Notes: generated by a model not told the origin, from the letters alone. Positions 1 to 12,425 are shown, counted from the first letter of the stretch. The stretch: 64,000 bases of DNA from Limanda limanda (GCF_963576545.1 NC_083645.1:4860930-4924929), one strand, 5' to 3'. Translations and numbers: made by a program.

Positions 1-1069
1 CTTCAAAATGAGAGAGGCATCAGCTTAAAGTAAAAGCAACGCCTGCACTGTTTGCATGTAAACATGTATTCATGACATAGCCGCACTAAATGAGAGAATA
101 TATGAGAAAAAAATGAGAGGCAGTGGTGTATGGTGTTAAGTACCACCAGTGGATTTTACAGCTTCAGTGACTGGGGCAAAAACATTTTGCAGTGGCACAG
201 AGTGTGAAGAGTACACAGGAAGAGTTTTGCAATTCATTCATGCTCACCCTTGCTGTTCCTAAATCAATTTGACACTCCTCAGCGTACTACATCTTATTTT
301 CTGCTTCCTCCACTTAATCTCCTACTTTTGTTGCACCCCGCCTTCTCTTATGGACCTGGGGGAAATAGGGAAATGAATGAGGGGGCAACCAAAGACAAAA
401 CAGAAAGAAGATGAGACATCTGGTAAATCATTTAGCAGACAAGAACAGGTGGCTCCCTTGTACCCACGCGTCATCCATACTTTTACAGGGTAAAATATTT
501 ATTCGGCTGCCACAAAACTAGGCACTCATAATTTGGTTTCTGCGCATGGTGGGACTCGTTACATGTTAATATTATGCACCATATGCTTTGATTTTTACAT
601 ACTGTTGTCCTACAAACTAATGTGCTATTAGTTTGCTATTAAGGGAGGACAGGTGGGTGAGAGGGGAGGGTGGGCGTTGTCAAGACAACGAAAGGGAGAA
701 CAGAAGGAAGGCGAAAGCAGAGAATAAGATAGAGTTGGTAACTTGTCTCCTTGCCTAGCTTGTTTAAGCTTATGCTGGGTCCAGTCTATGCACGGCAGAT
801 CAGTGACTTAGCATCCTATAAACAGATGGTTGCTCTTCACTAATGTGCTACATCATAGGTAAATTAGAGTTTAGAGATACTGTAGATCTGCTCATTTTAC
901 TGTTAAGATGTAAAACAGCTGTAACTGTAGATGTTATTACTTAAAGGTCTCATATTGGCCCTAGGTTGAGACTCTTCAGTCAGGTAGTTGTGGTTAATGA
1001 GCCATGTAGCCAGGTACGTTGAGCTTATCCACAGACTTTATCCAGACTGACAACATGATCACTTCCCAA
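1..1069. other. Single-copy-like non-coding DNA
   Basis: No open frame of coding character and no repeat that I recognise. The one structured part is a G-rich stretch at 643-674 that contains a G-quadruplex-type motif at 655-674. Confidence 0.5.
655..674 (+). other. G-quadruplex-type motif
   Basis: Four guanine runs (GGG, GGGG, GGG, GGG) are separated by loops of 5, 1 and 1 bases, which fits the usual G3+N1-7 rule. Whether it folds in the cell cannot be told from sequence. Confidence 0.6.
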
Positions 1070-1190
1070 AAGTGAAGTCAAAGTGCCTCAATAGCCCCTT
1101 GGTGGCTGGCTGCAGCAAAGGTCAGAGACCCCGCCTCCTCCATTGTTAGTGGTTGGGACATCATTTTTCCAGCAAGTTTGGTTTGAATTG
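1070..1190. repeat. Fish interspersed repeat fragment (MITE/SINE-like)
   Basis: The stretch with 'ccttggtggctggctgcagc' followed by a GC-rich 'ccccgcctcctcc' part and 'gggacatc' matches, as I remember it, a short repeat scattered through many teleost genomes. I see no terminal repeats or target duplication, so the class and exact ends are unknown. Confidence 0.4.
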
Positions 1191-1283
1191 GGTATTTGAA
1201 GTGTCAAAAGATGGTTGACTGAGGAGCCTGACTAGTGGTTGGTCAAGAATGTTTATTGGCAGGACCCCAATTCACAGGTCAAC

Positions 1284-1310
1284 ACGTCATTAGGTGGCTC
1301 CTAATGACGT
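1284..1310. other. Perfect inverted repeat with CRE half-sites
   Basis: ACGTCATTAG (1284-1293) and its exact reverse complement CTAATGACGT (1301-1310) flank the 7-base spacer gtggctc. The right arm continues into a full TGACGTCA palindrome (1305-1312), the CREB/ATF consensus. The arms could form a hairpin or bind a dimer. Function is inferred only. Confidence 0.6.
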
Positions 1311-1312
1311 CA

Positions 1313-2382
1313 TCGGGAGAAGATGGTAGCATTTGTATACAGGATATTTTGGGCCTTATTACTCCTGGTTATCGAGAGGAAGTGGAGACATATCATGCAT
1401 CTTTATACACAGTCAATGAGTCAATGTCTAGTGTGTTGAGCTGAAATCCTTTGTTTCAGCTGCTCACTGCAAAGACTGAGATTCAGCTCGCTATCATCAA
1501 CTTTTTAATAGAGTTCTTCCACTAATCTCCAAACAGCACACAGAGTAAGGGTCTGCATCCGCTCATTTGGCAGATGCTTTTTAGCCTAGGCGACTGAGGG
1601 ACAATGCGGAAGCTGCAGTATACCAGGAGGTATTGAAGTGAGTGTTCAGTAAGTGTCTGCGAACATGTAAAGAAGTGCATCCAATGTACACAGACTCAAC
1701 ACAGCAGCCTAAACAGACAGTGTGACTTCCTCGAGCTGTGATCGGAACCAGATTTCTTCTTGACCCTTTGCTCACATCTATTACAAATTTGTGGACTCTT
1801 TCCTCATTCAATATGTTGCATCAAGCAAACACAGCATAGTCTATTAATGATAGTGTTGATGAAGACATCCCTACATTTTTACTGTACTCTGTAGTGTAAA
1901 TATATACCCTCATCATAAGATATCTTTACAGGGAGTGCTGCAATTTAGGCCCAATATCAATCATTGAATAAGAGGGGAAAAGATTTACTTCACTACACAG
2001 GTAGGTACCGGCTGCGGTTACTATAAGTCCTGTGAACTCAAATAAATACCAGTAAGGTATGAAACCGAGCATCTCCCATTCCTGCAAATATTTCACAAAA
2101 AAAACCTGACTTTTATTGATTTTGAAACGGTAGGCAACAGGGATTGTTGCAAACATTTATAATCATGACATATTCAACAGATAAGTGTTGAAACTGTGCT
2201 GAAGGATCATTTTCTCTGTCGATTCTTCTGTGAACTGCAGAAAAAAAATCAGCGAGACCTTGAATCTCGCGGAGTACAGGGCGACTTCCACTGCTGAACC
2301 GCAGCCGGTTTGGCAGCACTAATTTGTTAACATAGGCACCGAAATGAAAAGCAAGCCATTCCGCAGCCAGTGTGGCACGGGC
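1313..2382. other. Non-coding DNA without recognised features
   Basis: Only short, low-complexity or stop-rich frames on both strands. No repeat is recognised up to the TTAA target site of the next element. Confidence 0.5.
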
Positions 2383-2386
2383 TTAA

Positions 2387-2401
2387 CCCTTTGATACACA
2401 A
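2387..2401 (+). repeat. Left terminal inverted repeat of piggyBac-like element
   Basis: CCCTTTGATACACAA directly follows TTAA. Its reverse complement closes the element at 3942-3956. Confidence 0.85.
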
Positions 2402-2431
2402 GCTATGCAAACCCCCTCTAAGGCACAACAT

Positions 2432-2447
2432 GGGTCAAAAATGACCC
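2432..2447. repeat. GGGTCA-N4-TGACCC palindromic module (first of several)
   Basis: The 16-base palindrome GGGTCAAAAATGACCC is found here and again at 2650-2665 and 2829-2844. Variant copies lie at 3018-3030 (partial), 3516-3531, 3734-3749 and 3923-3938. The half-site matches the RGGTCA core used by nuclear receptors, arranged as an inverted repeat with a 4-base spacer. It could equally be a transposase-binding site. Confidence 0.8.
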
Positions 2448-3145
2448 GTATTGACTTACAATGTTATTTCATGAACGGCTGAGTGTTTCTTTGCTATATT
2501 TTTGGAAATCTAATTATTTCATCATTTAATATTCAAAGTATTCATTATATATCTTGTTTTTGATTACCACAAATCATCATTTTCATTTTATCTTTCATAA
2601 TGTATTAACTAAAATAGTTTTTGTATTTTTAAATCAAGTTTACACACATGGGTCAAAAATGACCCGATGGAGTTTAAATTGTAAATATCTTTGCAATAAA
2701 TTTATTTCATCATTCAGAATTTCAGGAATTCCTCAATTAACTTGTTTTTGATCATCACAAATTCTTATTTTTATTTGTCCTTCTTTACTTTTTTAATAAA
2801 AAACATTTTTGTATCACTACCCTTCCATGGGTCAAAAATGACCCGTATTAATTTCACATGTTATTTCATGCATGGCTGTGCTTCTTTGCTATATCTTTTA
2901 AAATCTATTAATTTAATCATTTAATATTTCAAAGTATTGATTAAAATATCTTGTTTTTGATTACCACAAATCATTATTTTCATTTTCTCTGTCTTAGTTT
3001 TTGTATTACTTCATCACGTCAAAATGACCCATGTATGCAAGTGTGAATTTGATAGGAACCTTTGATTTGTAAATGTTTGTAGTTAGGAACATGTTTACTG
3101 TGGACAACTTTTCACATACCACACTTATCAGAACTACTTGTCAGA

Positions 3146-3400
3146 ACTAAATCATGTTGACCTAGCTATCGTTAGCTAGAATTGACCTAGCTTACATAAG
3201 CTAACATTAGCTAGCTAAAAGAGATGTTAACAGCTAGCTAATAATATTGGACATATTTATCTTTTCCACCAGTAGAGGGAAGTAATGTTCAAATGCTATG
3301 TGCAGTTATCTTTTCACAAGATATCAAATATTTTCTTAGGTAAAACAATTGTAAAATAAGACTTACATGAATCAGATGTGCAAACGCAGCCCGTTTAGTT
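3146..3400. other. Central loop of the foldback element
   Basis: The left part holds a cluster of AGCTA/GCTAGC-type words (about 3163-3240), several overlapping as short palindromes. The right part contains CCAGTAGAGGG at 3269-3279, close to the CTCF core. It has no long inverted partner, so it would sit at the tip of a folded arm pair. Confidence 0.5.
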
Positions 3401-3941
3401 CTGACAAGTAGTTTTGACAAGTGTGGCATGTGAAAAGTTGTCCACAGTAAACATGTTTCCTAACTACAAACATTTACAAATCAAAGGTTCCTATCAAATT
3501 CACACTTGCATACATGGGTAATTTTTGACCCATGTGTGTAAACTTGATGTAGTAATACAAAAAACATTTTAGTTCAAAAATTAAGACAGAGAAAATGAAA
3601 AAAATGATTTGTAGTAATCAAAAACAAGATATTTTAATTAATACTTTGTAATATTAAATGATTAAATAAATAGATTTTAAAAGATATAGCAAAAAGGCAC
3701 AGCCATGCACTAAATAACATGTGAAATGAATGCGGGTCATTTTTGACCCATGTTGTGCCTTAGAGGGGTAGTGATACAAAAATGATTTTTATTAAAAAAG
3801 TAAATAAGGACAAATAAAGATAAGAATTTGTAATGATCAAAAACAAGTTAGTTGAGGAATTCCTGGAATTCTGAATGATGAAATAAATTTATTGCAAAGA
3901 TATTTACAATTAAAACTCCACCGGGTCACTTTTGACCCATT

Positions 3942-3956
3942 TTGTGTATCAAAGGG
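3942..3956 (-). repeat. Right terminal inverted repeat of piggyBac-like element
   Basis: TTGTGTATCAAAGGG precedes TTAA and is the exact reverse complement of the left end. Confidence 0.85.
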
Positions 3957-3960
3957 TTAA

Positions 3961-6900
3961 CAGATTATTCCTGACCTTGGTTTGCAGTATTTGACAAAAC
4001 TCTACTCAAGGTCTGCTTACTCACTTCCTACTGCATCATGTGTTTGCTCAGTAAATACAACAATTCACTATTTGCAGCACTTGTAGGATCTATGACAACT
4101 TAGCAAACTTTGTGTGCTCATGAAGGCCTTGGAATATTGTTAAAAGGACCTTAATGAGCAAGCAAGCGTAACTTGAGTGTAGACGGTTATGCAATATTTC
4201 TATCATGAACTAGGAATGATGAGCTTTTTCAAAACAAAAGCTGCACCAAGATGCGGCGTCTGCTGGATCTAGTTCCTGATCAGTTCAAACACTGAATGAT
4301 CTTTGTAAGTGAGACAGAAGTAAACCCCGTCTTTGAAAGATGGAGTGCTGTCAGCAGGGGCCCGTAACGATGATAAACCTCTTGTCTCACTCCAAAGTAA
4401 CCTGCTAAAGTCCACAACTCCTCCATCTCTAGGCACCATTGGAAGTCATCAAACAAGTTCAAGTGCATTACCACCAGTGTCAGCGATGGAGAGGGGTCAA
4501 AACCCTGACAGATCATAGAGTCAAGCGAGGGGACTACAGCTCCTTCTGATATATGGCCACCTCTTATCATATGACTTGTGGGCCACACTTAGGTCACATA
4601 AGTATGCCTGAGTCAGACGCATTCAATGATGAAACCCATTAGCTGTACAGTAGATGACAGCTCCAAAAAGGAAATAAATGGACCTAGAGTAGAGATTTTT
4701 GTGGAAAGAGATTCTGAGAAAGAGAAAGAATTGAAAAGGGACACAGCTGCAGTAGAAGCTGTGTGGAAGCAGCAGAGCAGATATCAAATGTGTCCACTCT
4801 TTTAATTCTAAAGGACATTTGCACTTGAAGCGCTGGACTGAAGTGAATATGCGGACTAATTAACTCATTTCACATTCGAAGCAGGCCCTGTGTATTCTAA
4901 TTAATATAGTGATACTGCTCTGCTGAGCCTCTTAGTGAGTGGACAAAGGGCGATTAATGGCTCCCACTGTAAAGGTGCCAAAAGGAACTAGGACTGTGGC
5001 GAAATTACTTCTCCTCAGTGTTATGTCATCTGGGGAAAGTGGACAATCCAATTCACAACCTCGCCAAATACATCTTTTCAGAACTAGACAGGTTTCAGAA
5101 CAACAAATTACATTTTTGGGGTTTTAAGTTTTTCAGTATTATGAGTGGAATTCAATTGTCTCCAGACTGTCTGCAATAGATGAACTAGGATCTTTAGTCA
5201 ATGCCTTTTAAGAGGTAATGTGGACAGAAATGAACCCTAAGTGGTGTTTTGAGGGAAACAGACCAAGGAGTGAAACAGATTGCTTTATGACTCATAGTCA
5301 AGTCTTTTATTTGTGTAGTCCAAGTATTTAAAGTGTAGTCATTGGCCAGTATATTCATCTCACCAGTTGTTTTGTGGCTGTTAAATCGTTAAAAAAATGG
5401 GTTTTTGATTGTTGTTGCAGGCATGGCCTGCCCCTTTAGGGAAAGAGGCCAGTGTGTGATGTAGTGCACCTAGGTATTGTGGGAAAAGGTGCTAAAATGT
5501 GTGGATAACATGGAGTGAATGACCACCGAGAGCATAATGTGAATGTTGATCCTGCTGTACAGCGAGAAGGTAAAGTGGCAGCGTTTAAAAGTAAAGAAAC
5601 GTCTCCTCCTTCTTCCCGGAGTGGTTGGGGTGGCTGGTTACCGGCCAGACAGTGAGCCAAATAACCAGTGAGCTCCCAACTACGGTTCAGAGCCGAGATA
5701 CTGGCCAGGGAAGGTAACATTGTCTTATAGTGGAATTGTGGAATAGTTTAGTTCATCAAATTGATGTTTCCTTGTTTGAGAGTGCAACCATAACTATTTT
5801 CCAGCTGAAAATGCTACAAATTATGCAAAATGGTTTTTGCAGCTCGTGGCACAATAACCAACTATTTGCTTCTCAGAATAACTGCAAGAATGTTTTAACT
5901 GCTAGAGATATACAGAGTGGTTTGTAGACACTGCATTCACTGCACTTTGAGCATGTAGTTTATACACTTGTGCCCTAGTTTGACTATAACACTACTGTCA
6001 ATGATGCTTTGTGTTATAGTTTGAAGTCTTTATATTCTCTAAATATGGTGTTATACACTACCTTGGCTTTGTGGGTTGGAAGCCAAATGAAAGATTTTAC
6101 TAAGTAGTAAAGCCATTTGGCAGAGACATGTCAGAAAATCATCAGTGACAGTTGTGTAGAGGAATTGTCATTTTGCTAATAGCGGGAGACATTTGAAGGA
6201 AAGGCTCTGCTCTTTGTGGGACATGACAAAGGATTAAATCAGCGACAACCATTCTGCTGGGAGAACCAATGCAGAACAGCGAGCAACATTTTAGCCTCGT
6301 TTAATCAGCAGAATCAGTTGCATGTAGAGAATGAAGTCCATCCTGTACACCTGTATTAACCTGGATGAAGCTGCTCAGCTGTTAGCCAATCAGCTGATGC
6401 TGCAGTCTGCCTTAACTCATCCAATGTTCCATTTTAACAACAAAGAATGATTCTCCCTCACAAGAATAAGAAAACTGTTGTTGGCCACAGCTACTGTATG
6501 TTTAGCTACTGAGGAGAAACATTTTTACTGCAGAGGAGGCGAAAAAAAAAACAATGAACTATCATACAGCTATTTTACTGTTGGGTGTTTGAGAGGATAA
6601 ACAATTATAGTTTACGGTCAAACAGTTGCACCTTGTAAATCATTCAGCCGCATTGGAACAAACCGTTACACAAGTACTGCAATTGGTACAGGACTTGTAT
6701 TTCCACTCTACAGAGTTTTCAGACTTGGATATTATTCAGCAAACACAAAAGTTCCCAAAATGTAATGCATTGATGAAAATCTTTTTGGCTCATGATGTAA
6801 GTAGTTATTTCAGAGAAGTGAAGATAATTTAATGTGATATAATCAGTCTTACAGAAGGTCCGACAGGCAGATGCAGGCTGATACAGACTCAAAAGACACT

Positions 6901-7160
6901 GTGGAGCATGAGGGAAGAGAGGCACAAGCATAACTGACGAGGAAGAGAACAGCAGCATGAGGAAACAGATGTACTGACAAAGAGCACTGTGGGCACAGAC
7001 AGATACACATAAGAGAGGCGGCGATGCGATGACACAGGTGGGACGCACAACAAAATAGAATGGAAATGCAAAAGAGCATTATCTGGTGCTGTCTGTCATG
7101 TTTCAGATGTCTAGCTGTAGTTCTACCAAAGAGGAATCATCCTTCTAAACTTTGCAGATG
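3961..7160. other. Non-coding DNA, mostly single-copy-like
   Basis: No coding gene is supported. About 4795-4975 has several homeodomain-type TAATTA and ATTAAT words. About 5420-5720 is more GC-rich and has repeat-like character, with a minus-strand frame of 94 codons rich in Pro, Ser and Thr that resembles no protein I know. The rest is plain AT-rich sequence. Confidence 0.45.
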
Positions 7161-7167
7161 CTTTCAG

Positions 7168-7290
7168 GGGGATTTCACACCTGCCTTGTTGGGTCTTAAA
7201 GTGCATACGTCTCGGTTTAGCCTGAATCTAAATAAGATGCGTGAGCGGGACCGCAGACCAAAGGACCAATACTGACTCGGATAAAAAGAG
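7168..7290. repeat. MITE-like fish repeat fragment
   Basis: The stretch starting 'gatttcacacctgccttgt' and ending near 'ccaatactgactcgg' resembles the terminal part of a teleost non-autonomous DNA transposon family in which both ends contain a 'cacacctg'-type word. The second end is not visible, so this is probably a partial copy. The name is unknown to me. Confidence 0.35.
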
Positions 7291-10200
7291 ATGGTCTCGT
7301 CCAATATCCACCAGGAAACCATTGTTCAGTTCATGGTTTCAAGTTTGAAAATAAAAGAAGTTAAGACAACATTAATCAAAAGAAAAAGCAGCAGCAGCAG
7401 GATTGCTTGCATACTTCATCTCAGACTTTATCAGCAATGAAGAGGTTCACTTTGCTGGTAGTAATATACCTACGATATTACTGTGGCAACCAAGTTATTG
7501 AAATAAACTTAAAAAAACTAAATAAGCAGAACTATGATATGGAGGCACACCTAATCATTGTCAAGAAAAGGCATTCTGTAGTGAGCTTCCACAATTACAA
7601 AACCAAAACTGATTGAATCAAATATTAAAATGTCTTTTTTTGTGTGTTTTCCTCATGGCCCATTAGATTGATCTAGTACCAGTCCAGAGGGACCCTATCA
7701 CTAAACTGAGGACCAGATTACTGCTAAATGACAATATATATAGAGGGTTTAAGTAATCTTTACCATTGCACCCCATTAGAGTGAGTGATGTAAATGGTTT
7801 TCCTGATGTCTAGCTTTTACTCATTCTGTAATTGAATGGCATCATAGAGCTGAATTATAAAGAGAATTCCGGATTCGGAGCTGGCTCATCATCAGTGGAA
7901 GGCATCAATAACTCATCCTTCATTGACTAAAAAACTCATTTGACTCACATTTATGAATTAATTATGGTGATCTGTGTCTGTATGGAATAATTTTTTACGA
8001 AGAGCTGCATGTGATCTAAAGCAGAAAATCCACCTTGAAAAAGAATGTACACATGCCATTGCTCTGATCTTAGGTAATTAATATTGACGAACATGAGATA
8101 CTCAAAGCAAAAAGGAAAATCTACAGAAAGAAGTCTTTTATCTATGGGGAGATGAAGAGACCGATTTTCCTTAAGCACGCTCTACCATTAAAGAAAAACC
8201 TGTTAAATTATGTTCCATCTGCCTCCTCTACAGTGAAAGATCATTATATTCCCCTCCATCCATTTAGAGTTTCTCACTGAGTCATCCACTGAATACCACT
8301 CAGTGAATCTGCTATGTAGGAGGGATGAAGTGATCAATGGCTGAATATAATGGATTTTGTGTTGGTGTTGGTGTACAGCGCACTATAAACATGACATTAG
8401 CAGTAAAGTGAAAAACAAGTAATGGCTTATGTTTTGCACCAGACAAAGCTCTTTTTTAGAGGAGGGAGTTTTTATATAGTGCAGTCTGTACTCCTCACAC
8501 TACAGTGACACACACAACCGGTTTTTATTTTAGAAATAAGATGTTCACGTTAAAAATACTTATTACAAGAAGTATGACTTAGGGTATGAGCATGGTTATG
8601 TAAACATTTTTACTCGGAGAAAATAACCCTGGTGATGTCTCTATTGTTATCTCGGCTGGAGCTTTTTAGCAGAAACCCAGCTTTATAATCTGCTGACATG
8701 TACCTTACCAGGCCGGGCTTTGTGATGTTTTACCGATATGAGGAACTACAAGTTAGGGCATCTCAGCCTCATCTGCCCTCAAGTCCCTACATTTTGTGGA
8801 ATTGCAATACTAAACTGCTGGATCAGCCTTTTAAGGTTGATGTTTGTATATAAATCACAATCAAGTAGATCATCAAGATTAGAGAGATTTTGCGTCGAGC
8901 AGCAACACTAAGGTCCATGACTTGAGCTCAAGATGCTTGTATGAAATGATCAATAAACAAGTATAGCTGTGTTTATTTCTTCTTACTCGCTGCTGTACTT
9001 TGGCATCTTTTGCAAAAAATTGATCTAGATGTCAATGAGATAATCGGATTAGATAAAGGTAATACAACAGACCTATTTGCAGGGGATGGATCCATAACAC
9101 ATGAGGCTAAGATTATTTTAGGGCAGAAACTTTCATGTCGATATCTGGATTATTCACCTTTAAAATGGTGGGGAAATCCTGCTCCACTGATCAGGTCTTT
9201 GCTGGTCAAAAGCTGGATCAGTATCCACTGCCTGAAGACTGCGATGCACTAATAATGGACCTGACCACCAGTCATTTCAACACAGTGATGGGTACAAGCG
9301 CTTTTTAAACTGCATTGATCCAATGGGAAAGGGAAAACTGTGATGGTCTGAAACAAGCAAATACACTTGTGTCATACTTTGGCATTACTTAACTTCATGT
9401 AAATAGTACTCTGGATGTTGCAGGCATTCAGGCTCAATCACAGAATCAGGCTCATCAGCCTTTGTTGAGAAAGGCAGAGCACTGAAGAAGTGCTTGCATC
9501 AGCAGATCGGCATCAGATGTGTCATTCATTCATCCCAATAGCTGTCCAGCTGATTAGACGTGTTCCATCGTGTTGCAGATACAGCAGAGCCATTAAAACA
9601 TATCATCAGACTCATTTAGCTGCAGCAGCTCTTATATTATCCAACCCATCTCCTATACTATATGTTTTTTTCAGTATTGTTAATTTAACCTGAAATGTGT
9701 TTTTATCTACAGGGCATTATTTCTCCTGCAAAAATTCCACAATCCAATCATTGCTCCTCATTAGGATGTTTGTAAGCCCCTTCAACAACCCAAATCCAAC
9801 AAAATAACTACAGGCTTGAGTGGATCAGTTCATTGGTATAAGTGACTCTGCATATATATTTTTAATTATTTTAATCAAATTAAAACAGTTAGGGTGCTGA
9901 TACAGCCTTGGGCTTTCACAAAAGGAGGTTTGAACTCCACCTGAAGTTGACTGAGCCAGATATAACTCTGCCACCCAAATTGCACTTGAAAGGGGAATTT
10001 TAATAGCAGTTTGATCAAACTGCAAAAGGTTCACATGTCTAGTCAACTGTGTTGATCTCATTCTGAGTTTATACACAGAAGCCAGTGTTGCCCAAATGTA
10101 TTAGTGGTTTGGGGAGTCTTATATTTGATACAGCTTATATGTGTTTCTAATGATCTCACTGGGCTCTTGAAAATTTGATTTCATAGTCCAGATTAAAGGT

Positions 10201-12190
10201 GGGACACATGCTTTACCTGCAATAAACTCATTAAATGCATTCACTGAATCTTGAATCTTATAGTGATGCATGCTGGTCTTACAATGTATGCTGGTTAGAA
10301 TTTGTGTTCGACTTCATCCAGCGCTTAAAACATCAGGGAGCGAGCCGGCTGCAGTCAGACTGGGCTGTTTCTCTCCTCCAGCTCTGTGACTTGATGATTG
10401 GCTGAAGGCTTCCCTGACACGCATTCTAATAATTAAGATGTATTTGATGCTATACACATCGGATTGTGTGAAGCTGGCAGTGTCTCTGCTTATTTCTTTC
10501 CAGGAGGAGGATGTGAGGAATTTCATCATCTGTGTGTTTACACATGTCACAGGTCACTTTCCACTAGAGTTAATTTAATTTTGAGTCGATAGAAAGTTCT
10601 CGGTCAACTTGTTCATTGTATTCTTTGTTTAAAAACATGGAGATTTCCTAATAATCCGTTTCATCTTTAATGAAAAATCAAACCCTAACACAAGATCAAC
10701 ATGTTCCACTTGACGGCGGTTCAAGTCAGACAAATCTCAATCTCGAACACTCCCATTGTCTTTTATCGACACCAGGAAGCTAAAAACCTGACCTGTCCTC
10801 AGCCGAGTATCATTATTGAGCCACTGCTCTTAATCAGGCAAGGGTTAAGTGGTGGAGCAGAAGAAATATAGTCCTGTAGTTTACTGTATTTGATTAAGTG
10901 GCAGGGCAGTTGATTTATGCTGCCAGACACTTGATCATTTCCCTCAATTGGGGGTAGTTCTTGCAAGAAGAGATAAATCACTTATTTAAACAGTTCACAG
11001 TAGGTTACAAAAATCCCAAGAGCAGATACAGGGTTAGAGACATTAGTGACATTACAATGGATTAAATTATGTCGCAAAAATTTTAAGATTTTTAAAGACC
11101 AATAATTTAGTTGATTTATTTGACTAATCACAGTGGGGTCTGTGCCATTTAAAGGACTGTATTATGTGATCCGTGTTCTTTGTCCCTTTGAAAAAACCTC
11201 TTGAGAGTCTGTTAAAAGTGAAAAATTTGATATTCAACACGAAATAAAGGATTTAGTATATCTCCCTCTGCACTAACTGCTGTTTGATGACTCATGCTTG
11301 ATTTTCTGGAGCTGCAGTCTACAGTTATTATGTCTTAGTCTTGAAATATTGCCCAGAGGTAGAAACACTATTTGCAAAAATGAAAGAGCCCTGGGACAGG
11401 TCAGGAAGTCCTGCTGATAGCGAAATGATAACCAAAATGGGGCAAAATTTACTGATCTAAAGTGGAATTTGCTGCTGTGAGTTCCCTAGTAAACCCCTTC
11501 TGGAGTGTGTGAGATTTACTGCTGCTGCACTCTCACGTCCAGTAAATGCAAAGTCACCAATTCACGTAAAGGTTACTTTAGCAGGATATCAACTCGTGTG
11601 ATATTCCAATTTTGTAGACTCAACTGATGCTAATTATCCATCATCTTGACTGGTACTAATACACTTCCTCAGACATGACTGCCACACCAAATGCTTAACT
11701 CATGTTACAACTTCCTACTGTTTTGGGCACAAGAGCAAAGAGAAGTCAAACATGCCAAAAACCCAAGGACAGGGATGGTATAGAGGGATTCTACAAATAT
11801 CTGAATTACAAGTGAAAGATGACATCACATGCGTTTTAAAGAATGTCAGGTTGGGTTTCATTGTTGTTATCACACCTCGTAGTCCGAGTCACAAAAGATC
11901 AAATCACCAAATCCAGTTTGTAGTGCCCGAGGAGGATAGTTGTCCTAAACCTTGGTATCCAAACATTTAAACTCAGTGGCTGTTGTTGAGTTTGTCCTCC
12001 TGTATTTGGATTAAAATGCACCACAGATCTACACTTAACTCACTGACACCCTCAACCTCAAACCTAACGCATGTGATGTCATGTGGCATCACGATGCAAA
12101 GCCTGAGTCTTTTACATAATGCATGCCTAGCTTCTAGTCTTGCATGCCCCCCAAAATAAAGCCAGGTAAGGTGAGAGTTGAGGCCGACAT
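7291..12190. other. Non-coding DNA without recognised repeats
   Basis: Stop-rich in all frames. The longest frames (80-83 codons near 9.0 kb and 9.9 kb) are unremarkable in composition and lack convincing splice context. No simple repeat of note. Confidence 0.45.
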
Positions 12191-12194
12191 TTCA

Positions 12195-12425
12195 AACATG
12201 TGCTGGAAGCGGTTGACCAATCACAACAAGGTGGATCAGAGCCAACTCGGCTTCACCACAGGTGGACCTTAAAGACACAGGAGCTAAAACCAAAGCGTTT
12301 CAGACAGAGGATGAAAGAGGAGCTGCAGCAATGGACAGTGAATCTTTTCAAGTTTTAACCTAAATCCAATTCATCAACTAGACCAAATCTCCATTAACGT
12401 TATTTTCCTCACCTTAAACATGCAT
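12195..12425 (+). repeat. Fish interspersed repeat ('caggagctaaaac...cgtttcagacagagg' family)
   Basis: The run of words 'ttgaccaatcacaacaagg', 'ggaccttaaagacacaggag' and 'cgtttcagacagaggatgaa', then a poorly conserved part reaching 'ccttaaacatgcattg', follows the order of a repeat I recall as common in percomorph genomes. Terminal repeats are not evident. Class unknown, likely a non-autonomous DNA element. Confidence 0.55.

Larger units (their letters stand above)
2387..3956. mobile_element. piggyBac-like non-autonomous foldback element
   Basis: The element is flanked by TTAA on both sides (2383-2386 and 3957-3960), the target duplication of piggyBac transposons. Both ends begin with the same 15-bp terminal inverted repeat CCCTTTGATACACAA. 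Beyond the ends the two halves are long inverted copies of each other: roughly 2640-3145 is matched in reverse by 3400-3956, with only scattered mismatches. The left arm has an extra module at about 2402-2640, so module order is A-B-A on the left and B-A on the right. Each module carries the palindrome GGGTCAAAAATGACCC or a near copy. No transposase frame is present; the longest internal frames are about 65 codons of AT-rich sequence. Such an element would need transposase from a full-length relative. A central loop at about 3146-3400 separates the arms. Confidence 0.85.

Noticed and set aside
5420..5720. Possible LTR or other named repeat
   Set aside because: Composition and word use look repeat-like, but I could not identify ends, duplications or a family.
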